A DNA stretch of 6,737 nucleotides from Bacteroidales bacterium. Its GTDB lineage: Bacteria; Bacteroidota; Bacteroidia; Bacteroidales; Tenuifilaceae. The notes under the pieces are model-generated. The model saw only the letters and a program-made list of their open reading frames with translations. It was not told the DNA's origin and did no database searches. A program made the translations under genes and the position numbers. Location: the NCBI GenBank assembly GCA_003531155.1, contig DQHR01000133.1, positions 20,314-27,050 on the forward strand, in the 5' to 3' direction. The first letter of the stretch is position 1, and every line of letters begins with the position of its first letter. Below, piece after piece: positions 1-6,737 of this stretch.

Positions 1-312
1 ACCTTCGCTCCTAACTCTATCAACAAACTAATAAACTATCAATGGCCAGGCAATGTGCGCGAATTAGAGCACACCGTTGAAAAAGCGGTTATTTTGAGCG
101 AAGGAAAAGCATTGACGCCAAACGATTTTATGTTAAAACCTTTATTAGCAGAAACGAACTATAACCTACCCAACACTTTTGAAGAGATGGAAAAAATAAT
201 GATTATTAATTCCATCGAAAAAAATAAAGGAAACCTAACCGCTGCAGCCGAACAACTTGGCGTTGCAAGGCAGACATTTTACAATAAGATGAAAAAATAT
301 AACATCTCCTAA
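1..312 (+). CDS. Sigma-54-dependent response regulator (NtrC family), C-terminal part
   Basis: The frame is open from the first base of the window, so the N-terminus (presumably receiver domain and most of the AAA+ domain) lies upstream; 103 codons are visible. Codons 15-22 read WPGNVREL, the conserved end of the sigma-54 activator AAA+ ATPase (sensor II region). Codons 60-102 form a Fis-type helix-turn-helix, with GNLTAAAEQLGVARQTFYNK from codon 77 as its core; this part binds enhancer-like DNA sites. The family uses ATP hydrolysis to remodel RNA polymerase-sigma-54 complexes at -24/-12 promoters. The GTG at 55 lies inside the conserved motif and is not a start. The histidine kinase gene follows after 3 bases, so this is very probably its phosphorylation partner. 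That the missing part holds a receiver domain is inferred from this pairing. Target genes cannot be told from the window. Confidence 0.95.
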   Translation, partial: TFAPNSINKLINYQWPGNVRELEHTVEKAVILSEGKALTPNDFMLKPLLAETNYNLPNTFEEMEKIMIINSIEKNKGNLTAAAEQLGVARQTFYNKMKKYNIS

Positions 313-315
313 TCA

Positions 316-1668
316 ATGGTACTAAGGAGCACATACCTGAAAATAATATACTGGGTAACACTAATTGTAGTAGCAAGCCTAGCCCTTTCATGGTTAATAG
401 TAAATCATTACACCATTGATCTAATATTAATTACCGCTTCAGGGCTTATTGGTATAGCTTATCTATTTACTAAATTCATAACTAAAATAAATCGAAGATT
501 AACATTCTTTTTCCACTCTCTTAATAACGAAGATACATCATTTAGGATTTTGGGAGAACCAAGGGATATGTTTGAGAAAGAGCTATTCGAATCACTTAAT
601 CAAATCAGTAAAAAAATTGAATCAATAAGAATAAGGGTTCAAGAGCAGGAACTCCAATTTCAGGCTGTTGTAGAGCAGTCAAACTCTGGCTTACTTGCTT
701 TTGATGAGCAAGGTTTTATTCACATTACTAATTCAGCAGCACATCAACTATTGCAATGCGAAATTCTTACACACTTAAAACAATTGAAGAGAGTAAACGA
801 AACGCTTTATTCCATCATATTAAACATCAAACAGAATGAAACAAAAACAGTCAGCATTTTAGAGAATAAGAATCAGAGAGTGCTTTCAATAAAAGCGGCT
901 GGTATTAAACTTATGAATAACTCTTTAACTCTACTTTCAATTACAGATATTAAACCCGAACTCGATGCCCGAGAAACAGATTCATGGGTAAAACTTACGA
1001 GAGTTCTCACCCATGAGATTATGAATGGCATTGCACCAGTTACTTCAATTACCAAAACAGTTACTTCATACTTCGAAAAAGATGGTAGTATAGTTAACCC
1101 TGATTGTGTTAATGAGCAACTTATTCAGAAAACGATTAAAGGGTTAAATATAGTTCATCAGCAAAGTATTGGATTGATGAATTTTGTTGAACATTTCAGG
1201 AAATTCTCTAAAATGCCTCAACCTGTTCTTAAAGAATTTTTAATTTGTGATCTCATTGAAAGGATAAAATTTACAAGTCAAGATTTAATCCAAAAAGCAA
1301 ATGCAACCTTAAAAGTTGATTGCACCAACGATAAAATGGCATTGATGGCCGATGAGAACCTATTGGCACAGGTTATGACTATTCTTGTTTCCAACGCAGC
1401 AGATGCTGTTTCAGAAAAACCTAATGGAACCATCCTAATTAAAACTCATACAACATATACAGGGAGAGTTAATATTGAAATAGAAGACAACGGAATAGGA
1501 ATCCCTTTTGAAATATTAGATGATATTTTTACGCCATTTTTTTCAACAAAACCTAATGGCACTGGCATTGGATTGAGTATTGCACGACAAATTATTCATT
1601 TACATGGAGGTCGTTTAGAGGTCAATTCCACTCCGAACAAAGGTTCAGCTTTCAGAATAATTATTTGA
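316..1668 (+). CDS. Membrane-anchored PAS sensor histidine kinase (NtrB/NtrY/AtoS-like)
   Basis: This 450-residue sensor kinase should autophosphorylate and pass phosphate to the regulator encoded just upstream. Two membrane helices sit at about residues 9-29 and 33-51, joined by only a few residues, so there is no extracytoplasmic sensor domain. A charged, probably coiled linker follows (about 55-110), then a PAS-like domain (about 112-215) beginning near VVEQSNSGLLAFD. The H-box is LTHEIMN, with the phospho-accepting His at residue 233 and Glu234. The HATPase_c domain shows the N-box Asn360, the G1 box DNGIGIP (391-397), the F-box FTPFFSTK, and the G2 box GTGIGLS (415-421), so all catalytic boxes look intact. 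The ATG at 316 is preceded by an in-frame stop two codons upstream (310-312), so it is the first possible ATG; no Shine-Dalgarno is visible. The gene is translationally close to the regulator and probably cotranscribed. The signal is unknown. Confidence 0.95.
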   Translation: MVLRSTYLKIIYWVTLIVVASLALSWLIVNHYTIDLILITASGLIGIAYLFTKFITKINRRLTFFFHSLNNEDTSFRILGEPRDMFEKELFESLNQISKKIESIRIRVQEQELQFQAVVEQSNSGLLAFDEQGFIHITNSAAHQLLQCEILTHLKQLKRVNETLYSIILNIKQNETKTVSILENKNQRVLSIKAAGIKLMNNSLTLLSITDIKPELDARETDSWVKLTRVLTHEIMNGIAPVTSITKTVTSYFEKDGSIVNPDCVNEQLIQKTIKGLNIVHQQSIGLMNFVEHFRKFSKMPQPVLKEFLICDLIERIKFTSQDLIQKANATLKVDCTNDKMALMADENLLAQVMTILVSNAADAVSEKPNGTILIKTHTTYTGRVNIEIEDNGIGIPFEILDDIFTPFFSTKPNGTGIGLSIARQIIHLHGGRLEVNSTPNKGSAFRIII

Positions 1669-1745
1669 CCATTAAAACAGCATTCTATTTTTTGTAAAAA
1701 AAGATATATGTCTACTTCAAGGTCAGATTCTATATGAGTTTTATG

Positions 1746-1753
1746 TATTTTTG
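1746..1753 (+). promoter_or_regulatory. Possible Bacteroidetes-type -7 box (TATTTTTG) upstream of the DUF3667 gene
   Basis: TATTTTTG matches the Bacteroidetes housekeeping -7 consensus TAnnTTTG at every fixed base and would place transcription start near 1760, giving a leader of about 35 bases. No TTTG-like -33 element is found 19-21 bases upstream, so the call rests on one short AT-rich motif. No clear terminator separates it from the kinase gene, so read-through from the two-component operon is also possible. Confidence 0.35.
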
Positions 1754-1774
1754 TAGTTTAAAAAAAATAAACTA
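1754..1774. repeat. Perfect 7-bp inverted repeat (TAGTTTA / TAAACTA) at the predicted transcription start
   Basis: The arms TAGTTTA (1754-1760) and TAAACTA (1768-1774) are exact reverse complements separated by seven A residues. The dyad directly abuts the -7-like box and spans the expected start site. It could be an operator or a weak hairpin in the leader. In DNA this AT-rich it could also be chance. Confidence 0.4.
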
Positions 1775-1794
1775 TTAGATTTAAAAGATATCAA

Positions 1795-3006
1795 ATGGCA
1801 AAAGTTCGAAGAAAATCAGACACTTGTCTAAATTGTAGATTCTCACTTAGACCCGAAGATAACTACTGCCCCAACTGTGGTCAAGAAAATAACACTAACA
1901 AAATACCAGTTAGGCACCTAATATTTGAAGTTCTTGAGGATTTTTTTCACTTTGATGCAAAAATATGGAATACCATAAAAGCCTCCTTCTCAAAACCTGG
2001 ACGAATCACAATTGACTACCTTGAAGGAAGAAGGGCTAGGTATATCCCTCCCGTTAAGTTTTATGTTTTTGTCAGCTTCATTTTTTTTCTATTGCTTGGG
2101 AAACTAAGTGATCATGCTATTGAAACCGATAGAAAATCGATAATAAGCATGAGTGAGTCGGATGATATTACACTAAATGAATTACAAGGAAATAATAAAG
2201 TATATTACAGTAGAGATTCCAATGATATCAGAAAAATAGAATTTAGATACACGTCAAAGGATTCGTTAAAAAAGGAACTTAAGAAACTAGCGGTATCACC
2301 AGATTCTATCTTAAAAAAAATACTCGAAGAAGAGGACATTGATACCTCAATTGTAACAAGAAAAAGGCTTCGGGATGCTCTAGCACTTATTCCTGACAAT
2401 ATTCCCGCACTCGATTCTGTAAAGCCAAGCTATAACGTGTATGGAAATGTAGAGTTCTCAAACAAGGAGGAATATGAACAGTTTAAGCATGATATCCACA
2501 ACTACAACGATAGACAGGTTGACTCTATACTAATATCAAAAAAAGAAAATGCAAGCTGGTTCAACAAGCAGATGGTTAGAAAGATGAGTAAGTACGATTT
2601 CAAAAACAAGGATGACATTAAGGAGATAACTCATGCAATTATCAAGAGTATTTCGTTTACTATGTTCATCATGATGCCCTTAACGGCAATACTCCTTTTA
2701 CTTCTTTTCTACCGTAAGAAATATTACTATGAGCATCTAATATTCTCAATTCATATACACACCATCTTCTTTATCATTTTTAGCGTTATACTTACCATTC
2801 AGATATTTATAAGCGAAAAATTTGGAGGAAAGCTATGGGGCTGGGCAATCCTTGCTTGTTTGATTTACCTTATTTCTTCGTTGAAAAATAACTACTCTCA
2901 ATCATGGGGGAAAACCATTGCAAAGTTTCTTTTGATGTCTATTCCTTATTTTTTAATTAGCTTTACCTTAACTATATTGGCTATTGTGTATGGTTTCTTA
3001 GCTTAA
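1795..3006 (+). CDS. DUF3667 family membrane protein with N-terminal zinc ribbon
   Basis: This 403-residue protein is recognisable as a DUF3667 member, a Bacteroidetes-centred family without known function. The N-terminus carries a zinc-ribbon motif with CxxC pairs at Cys11/Cys14 and Cys25/Cys28 (YCPNCGQ). The family core follows at about 40-88: HFDAKIWNTIKASFSKPGR, then YLEGRRARYIPP. One membrane helix lies at about 89-102. A long, charged, soluble stretch covers about 103-280 and includes several Lys/Glu-rich runs. Four more helices follow at about 281-304, 311-339, 347-361 and 378-403. The YYEHLIFSIHIH segment (311-322) is the conserved Glu/His-containing part of the C-terminal membrane region. 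The ATG is preceded by an A/T-rich leader without Shine-Dalgarno. With five predicted helices, the polar segment lies on the side opposite the zinc ribbon (topology inferred). The gene seems to be a unit of its own. I do not assign a biochemical role. Confidence 0.88.
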   Translation: MAKVRRKSDTCLNCRFSLRPEDNYCPNCGQENNTNKIPVRHLIFEVLEDFFHFDAKIWNTIKASFSKPGRITIDYLEGRRARYIPPVKFYVFVSFIFFLLLGKLSDHAIETDRKSIISMSESDDITLNELQGNNKVYYSRDSNDIRKIEFRYTSKDSLKKELKKLAVSPDSILKKILEEEDIDTSIVTRKRLRDALALIPDNIPALDSVKPSYNVYGNVEFSNKEEYEQFKHDIHNYNDRQVDSILISKKENASWFNKQMVRKMSKYDFKNKDDIKEITHAIIKSISFTMFIMMPLTAILLLLLFYRKKYYYEHLIFSIHIHTIFFIIFSVILTIQIFISEKFGGKLWGWAILACLIYLISSLKNNYSQSWGKTIAKFLLMSIPYFLISFTLTILAIVYGFLA

Positions 3007-3021
3007 CTGTAAATTTATTAA

Positions 3022-3054
3022 TTTGCTAGCCTGTAAAGGGTAATCAAACTTTTG
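3022..3054 (+). promoter_or_regulatory. Possible promoter of the OsmC-family gene
   Basis: TTTG at 3022-3025 and AACTTTTG at 3047-3054 are separated by 21 bases. This fits the Bacteroidetes -33/-7 layout (TTTG, 19-21 bases, TAnnTTTG) with one mismatch in the -7 box. Transcription would start near 3061, leaving a leader of about 27 bases before the ATG at 3088. The motifs are short and the region is AT-rich, so support is moderate. Confidence 0.35.
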
Positions 3055-3087
3055 CTTAGCTTTACTGTTAGATAATAAAAAACTATC

Positions 3088-3510
3088 ATGGAGAAAGTTA
3101 CAATACATGCCGATTGGCAAAATGGGATGGCATTTGAAACAGATATCAATGGTCACAAGCTGATTATGGATGCAGCCGAAGCTGTTGGTGGCACAAACAA
3201 AGGTCCTCGACCAAAACCACTAATGCTTGCAGCATTGGCTGGATGTACAGGAATGGATGTCGTATCAATCCTTGCCAAAATGAGAGTTGAAGTATCTAAA
3301 TTTAGAATCTGGGTTGAAGCTCAGCAAACCGAAGAGCATCCAAAGCATTATACCGAGATAAAACTAATTTACGAGTTCACGGGGAAAGATCTTCCGATGG
3401 ATAAACTCGAGAAAGCTGTTAGCCTCTCTGAAGAAAGATACTGTGGGGTAAATGCAGTTTATAAAAAGGCCATGAAAGTTACTTATGAAATTAGAGTTAA
3501 TGAAGAGTAA
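3088..3510 (+). CDS. OsmC/Ohr-family protein (putative thiol peroxidase)
   Basis: This complete 140-residue protein has the usual length of the OsmC/Ohr superfamily, whose characterised members reduce organic hydroperoxides in the cytoplasm with a reactive cysteine pair. The diagnostic central segment is GPRPKPLMLAALAGCTGMDV, which places the peroxidatic-type Cys at residue 53 at the head of the long helix. The second Cys is at 119 in ERYCGVNAV, the position of the resolving cysteine. Both cysteines of the family are therefore present. There is no signal peptide or membrane segment. It resembles the YhfA-like general OsmC branch more than classical Ohr, but substrate and subfamily cannot be settled by eye. 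The ATG follows an A-rich leader without Shine-Dalgarno. The gene has its own likely promoter upstream and a strong terminator 18 bases after the stop, so it is probably monocistronic. Stress regulation is not visible in the sequence. Confidence 0.92.
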   Translation: MEKVTIHADWQNGMAFETDINGHKLIMDAAEAVGGTNKGPRPKPLMLAALAGCTGMDVVSILAKMRVEVSKFRIWVEAQQTEEHPKHYTEIKLIYEFTGKDLPMDKLEKAVSLSEERYCGVNAVYKKAMKVTYEIRVNEE

Positions 3511-3528
3511 AAAATCTCACATTACAAA

Positions 3529-3564
3529 TAAAAAAACCTTCCCGAATTCGGGAAGGTTTTTTTA
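3529..3564. terminator. Strong Rho-independent terminator, symmetrical (bidirectional)
   Basis: The arms 3529-3544 and 3549-3564 are perfectly complementary over 16 bp around an AATT loop. The core is CCTTCCCG/CGGGAAGG, flanked by an A-run on the left and a T-run on the right. It lies 18 bases after the OsmC stop codon and ends that transcript. The flanking A and T runs would let it work in both directions, although no gene on the minus strand reads into it here. Confidence 0.93.
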
Positions 3565-3772
3565 CTTGTATAGAACCGATAATTAATCAATATTTCAAGG
3601 ACTATAATATCTCAATCCTAAATCAGATTCAAAAAAAGTAATTATTTCTTTTGATAAACCTTTTTATATTCTAAAAAGAGGGATAAAAAGATAATAAAAA
3701 AATAGTTTCCCAGAATTCAAATGCTAAATAGAATAATTACATTGAAACACTTTTATTTAACAAAATTACCCT

Positions 3773-3844
3773 ATGATTAAAAAACATCTACTCCTTCTAT
3801 TATTAGTGTTTAGCACAATTCATTCTGCAATTTCTAGCACTGCT
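3773..3844 (+). other. Sec signal peptide of the M6 protease
   Basis: A positively charged start (MIKKH) precedes a hydrophobic core of six Leu followed by VF, and then a small-residue region, SAISSTA. Signal peptidase I cleavage is most likely after Ala24, with Ser at -3. There is no lipobox cysteine, so the protein is not a lipoprotein. It would enter the periplasm by Sec and, in this phylum, then usually leave by type IX secretion. Confidence 0.8.
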
Positions 3845-6737
3845 TATCCTAAGCCAATTAAATTTACTCAGCCCGATGGAACTGTAATAACTATTACCTT
3901 AAAAGGTGATGAACATACTAAGTGGGCGGTAACATCAGATGGTTATACCCTATTATCAAACTCAAAGGGCTATTTCGAGTATGCTGTTAGCGATAATCGT
4001 GGGTATTTAGTACCCTCTGGTGTAATCGCAAAAAATATTGAAAATAGGACATCTGATGACCAAAAACTTCTTTCTAAAATATCTAAAGGGCTCTCCTATT
4101 CAAAAGAGCAAGTTCGTATGCTTCGAACAATTAAAGAGATTAAAAAAAGTGAAGCACAGAAAGCATTTCCTACAACAGGAAACCGTAAACTCATTTGTAT
4201 TCTTATGGGATTTAAGGATAAGGCTTTCACCAAAACGCAAGCGGACTTCAATAACCTTTTCAACCAATTAAATTACACAACAGGTGGAGCATCAGGGAGC
4301 GTTAAAGACTACTACCTCGAAAATTCTTATGGTAAGTTTAATCTTGATGTTACAGTTGCCGGACCTTACACTGCTAGCCAAAACATGTCCTACTATGGAG
4401 CAAATGATACAAACGGCTATGACGTTAAACCTGATGAATTGGTTACAGAAGCTGTTACTTTAGCTGATCCTGCCGTTAACTATGCTGATTTTGACAATGA
4501 CAGCGATGGAAACGTTGATGGTGTCTACGTTATTTATGCAGGTTATGGTGAGGAAGCAGGAGCTCCAGCTAATACAATATGGGCTCATGCTTGGGAAATT
4601 CCTTCAAAAACGCTCGATGGGAAAGTTATTTCCAGCTATTCTTGTTCCTCTGAACTATCTGAAACATCTGGATCTACAATAACTTCAATAGGAGTAATTT
4701 GCCACGAATTCGGACATGTACTTGGTGCTCCCGATTATTATGATACTGATTACGATACAGGAGGACAATACGAAGGAACTGGCGAGTGGGATTTAATGGC
4801 AGCTGGATCGTGGAATAATAACGGAGTTACTCCTGCTCATCATAATGCATATACAAAAGTAATGGTTTACGGATGGGGAACAGCAACTACTCTAACAAAT
4901 GGAACAACAATCTCGATACCTGCATCTAAAACAGATGAAAATGCATTTTACAGAATAAATACTACCACAGCTAATGAATACTATTTAATTGAGAATCGTC
5001 AGCAAACAGGTTTCGATGCGTATATCCCCGGTCATGGGTTGCTAATATTTCATGTAAGCAAAGACATTGACGCTCACTATAGCAATAACGATATCAATGC
5101 AAAAGCACCACAATTGATGTATCCTGTTTGTGCCTCGGCAACAACCAATCCTAATTCAACAGCAAGTTCCTATGGGAATATTAATTCTGGTGGATGCACT
5201 TTCCCCGGAACATCAAATAAGAATTCATTTACAGATGTTACCACTCCATCCATGAAATCGTGGCTTGGTTCAGATACAAACAAACCAATTACAGATATCT
5301 CTGAAAACACTGGTACAGGAGAAATAACTTTTGCTTTTGATGGAGGAAATACAGACAACCCTACAGAATTTACAGCAACCACAATCAGCAGCTCGCAAAT
5401 TGATCTATCATGGACTAAATCTGAAAATAGAGATGTTATAGTTGCCTACTCACTAACTCCAACCTTTGGGTCTTTAATAGATGGAGCAACATATACAGTT
5501 GGACAAACTATTGATGGAGGAGGAACAATTCTTGTTTCTGGAGGCGCTACTTCATTCTCTCATAATGGACTTAACAGTAATACTGAATATTACTATAAAG
5601 CATGGACTAAGCTAACCACAACAACCTATTCATCAGGAAAAATTACTCATGCAAAAACAACCTGTACAGGAGTTGTAACGCTTCCTCTTACTGAGGACTT
5701 TAATTCAGGGGAAGTCTCTGGTTGTTGGTCAATTATTGATAACCAAGGCAATGGGCAAGTTTGGCAAGTAGGTAGTATTTCCGACGGGTTAACAGGCACT
5801 TATATCTATTTAGATTCCGATGGATTTGGCGAAGGGAATACTCAAGATGCAGATATAGTAACTCCTGAAATTAATACTACAGGGTTAAGCTCTGTAACCA
5901 TTTCATTTAAACACTATTTTGAGGTTGAGAGTGGTGAAATTGCAACATTTTCATATAGTATCGATAACGGAGTACATTGGGTTGAGATTGACAGATGGAC
6001 TAGTACAATTACAAATCCTACAAACTATAAAAAGATACTAACAGAAGTTGCCAATAAATCATCTGTAAAGTTCAAATGGAACTATAAAGGAACTTGGGGA
6101 TGGTACTGGTGCATTGATGACATAAGCATTACTGAAACATCTGCTTTAGATATAATAGCCAACTTCAAAGCAGAAAATACAACAGTTGATGTTGGAACAT
6201 CAACTACATTTACCGATCAATCTAATGGAACAATTACCTCTTGGGCATGGAATTTTGGTAGTGGAGCAACTCCAGCAACTGCAACAACAGCTGGTCCTCA
6301 TTCAGTAACCTATACTACCTTAGGAAAGAAAACTGTAACCTTAACCGTTAACGGTAATGTTACCGAAACAAAAACAGATTATATCAACGTAATAGATCCA
6401 AATGCACCCGTAGTCATTGTTGGTTGGAATTTCGAGGATAGCAATACATCGGCTGATGACGGTCTATCAGTTAACTCATCAAAATTAATAACCACAAATT
6501 CAACAGGTTCTATTACATATCCTGGAAGTAGCGGAGCTTTATCTATTTCAAACTCTGGTTGGGATAATGGAAACGATACAAAAGCTTGGCAAATAGAGTT
6601 TAGTACACTTGGATACAACACAATAACTGTGTCATCAAAACAAAAAAGTTCAGGAACAGGACCTAAAGAGTTTAAACTTCAATACAAAACAACTGGCACA
6701 ACTTGGATAGATGTTCCATCAAGCGATATTACAGTGG
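3773..6737 (+). CDS. Secreted M6-family zinc metalloprotease with multiple C-terminal beta domains (3' end cut)
   Basis: The frame stays open for 988 codons to the window edge. The ATG at 3773 is chosen because an in-frame stop lies at 3758-3760 and a signal peptide follows directly: MIKKH, a run of six Leu, and a likely cleavage site near residue 24 (SSTA/Y). Residues about 25-120 resemble an M6 propeptide. The catalytic domain (about 125-525) holds the Asp-rich, calcium-loop-like FDNDSDGNVDG (240-250), the zinc site HEFGHVLGAPD (His311, Glu312, His315, probable third ligand Asp321) and a likely Met-turn WDLMAAGSW (Met342). The order is then a fibronectin III-like domain (about 529-630), a MAM/choice-of-anchor-J-like domain (about 634-788, ending in WCIDDISI), a PKD-like domain (793-875) and an unnamed beta-sandwich-like domain (about 880 onward). 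The catalytic residues are intact, so an active extracellular peptidase related to immune inhibitor A is likely. A type IX sorting domain is expected beyond the edge but not seen. It has no operon partner here. Confidence 0.93.
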   Translation, partial: MIKKHLLLLLLVFSTIHSAISSTAYPKPIKFTQPDGTVITITLKGDEHTKWAVTSDGYTLLSNSKGYFEYAVSDNRGYLVPSGVIAKNIENRTSDDQKLLSKISKGLSYSKEQVRMLRTIKEIKKSEAQKAFPTTGNRKLICILMGFKDKAFTKTQADFNNLFNQLNYTTGGASGSVKDYYLENSYGKFNLDVTVAGPYTASQNMSYYGANDTNGYDVKPDELVTEAVTLADPAVNYADFDNDSDGNVDGVYVIYAGYGEEAGAPANTIWAHAWEIPSKTLDGKVISSYSCSSELSETSGSTITSIGVICHEFGHVLGAPDYYDTDYDTGGQYEGTGEWDLMAAGSWNNNGVTPAHHNAYTKVMVYGWGTATTLTNGTTISIPASKTDENAFYRINTTTANEYYLIENRQQTGFDAYIPGHGLLIFHVSKDIDAHYSNNDINAKAPQLMYPVCASATTNPNSTASSYGNINSGGCTFPGTSNKNSFTDVTTPSMKSWLGSDTNKPITDISENTGTGEITFAFDGGNTDNPTEFTATTISSSQIDLSWTKSENRDVIVAYSLTPTFGSLIDGATYTVGQTIDGGGTILVSGGATSFSHNGLNSNTEYYYKAWTKLTTTTYSSGKITHAKTTCTGVVTLPLTEDFNSGEVSGCWSIIDNQGNGQVWQVGSISDGLTGTYIYLDSDGFGEGNTQDADIVTPEINTTGLSSVTISFKHYFEVESGEIATFSYSIDNGVHWVEIDRWTSTITNPTNYKKILTEVANKSSVKFKWNYKGTWGWYWCIDDISITETSALDIIANFKAENTTVDVGTSTTFTDQSNGTITSWAWNFGSGATPATATTAGPHSVTYTTLGKKTVTLTVNGNVTETKTDYINVIDPNAPVVIVGWNFEDSNTSADDGLSVNSSKLITTNSTGSITYPGSSGALSISNSGWDNGNDTKAWQIEFSTLGYNTITVSSKQKSSGTGPKEFKLQYKTTGTTWIDVPSSDITV

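Noticed and set aside
206..391. Minus-strand reading frame of 61 codons across the regulator/kinase junction
   Set aside because: It lies antisense to two well-supported genes and its product has no recognisable features.
873..1055. Minus-strand reading frame inside the kinase gene
   Set aside because: It is antisense to the region encoding the PAS end and the H-box; this is a shadow of a strongly conserved coding frame.
1359..1378. TGGCAC-containing site resembling the -24 half of a sigma-54 promoter
   Set aside because: It has no GC-type -12 element at the right spacing and is inside the kinase coding region.
1681..1705. T-run followed by an A-run after the kinase gene as a possible terminator
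   Set aside because: It has no G/C stem and a loop too small to form a stable hairpin.
2205..2399. Minus-strand Ser-rich reading frame inside the DUF3667 gene
   Set aside because: Its Ser/Phe-rich composition is what the complement of a Lys/Glu/Asp-rich coding stretch produces.
3659..3679. Short A/T hairpin (CTTTTTA, TATTC loop, TAAAAAG) in the gap before the protease gene
   Set aside because: It has only seven mostly A-T pairs in very AT-rich DNA and no associated gene end, so chance is the simplest explanation.
4038..4682. Two plus-strand short frames (4038-4271 and 4482-4682) within the protease gene
   Set aside because: They are in a different frame from the long open frame that carries the signal peptide and M6 motifs, and neither gives a family-like product.
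5170..6621. Minus-strand frames at 5170-5382 and 6379-6621
   Set aside because: Both are antisense to the fully open protease frame and show no motif.

Overview
The window looks like chromosomal DNA of a member of the Bacteroidota (Bacteroidetes). It is AT-rich, and the gene starts lack Shine-Dalgarno sequences and are preceded by A/T-rich leaders. There are -7-like boxes of the TAnnTTTG type. The gene families also fit: a DUF3667 zinc-ribbon membrane protein, a sigma-54 regulator/histidine kinase pair, and a large secreted multidomain protease of the kind usually exported by type IX secretion. The lineage call is inferred from these traits; there is no rRNA or marker gene in the window.

Layout, all genes on the + strand. 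(1) Positions 1-312 hold the C-terminal end of a sigma-54-dependent (NtrC-family) response regulator, cut by the window start. (2) Positions 316-1668 hold a membrane-anchored PAS histidine kinase that starts 3 bases after the regulator stop. The two almost certainly form one two-component system in one transcript. (3) After a 126-base gap with a -7-like box and a small dyad, 1795-3006 encodes a DUF3667 membrane protein of unknown function. (4) An 81-base gap with a plausible promoter precedes 3088-3510, a small OsmC/Ohr-family protein that closes with a very strong hairpin terminator at 3529-3564. (5) The rest of the 262-base gap before the next gene (3565-3772) is AT-rich, and I see no gene or convincing promoter in it. 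(6) From 3773 to the right edge runs one open frame of 988 codons with no stop. It encodes a secreted M6-family zinc metalloprotease followed by at least four beta-rich accessory domains (fibronectin III-like, MAM/choice-of-anchor-J-like, PKD-like and an unnamed beta-sandwich-like domain).

The genes do not form one pathway. The first two work together as sensor and transcription activator; the DUF3667 and OsmC genes look like separate small transcription units; the protease is an independent extracellular enzyme. I see no CRISPR array, tRNA, rRNA, insertion sequence, phage gene or defence system. Nothing here is clearly a new biological system. The least-described items are the DUF3667 protein with its long polar insertion and the domain string of the protease, whose last visible domain has no name I can give.
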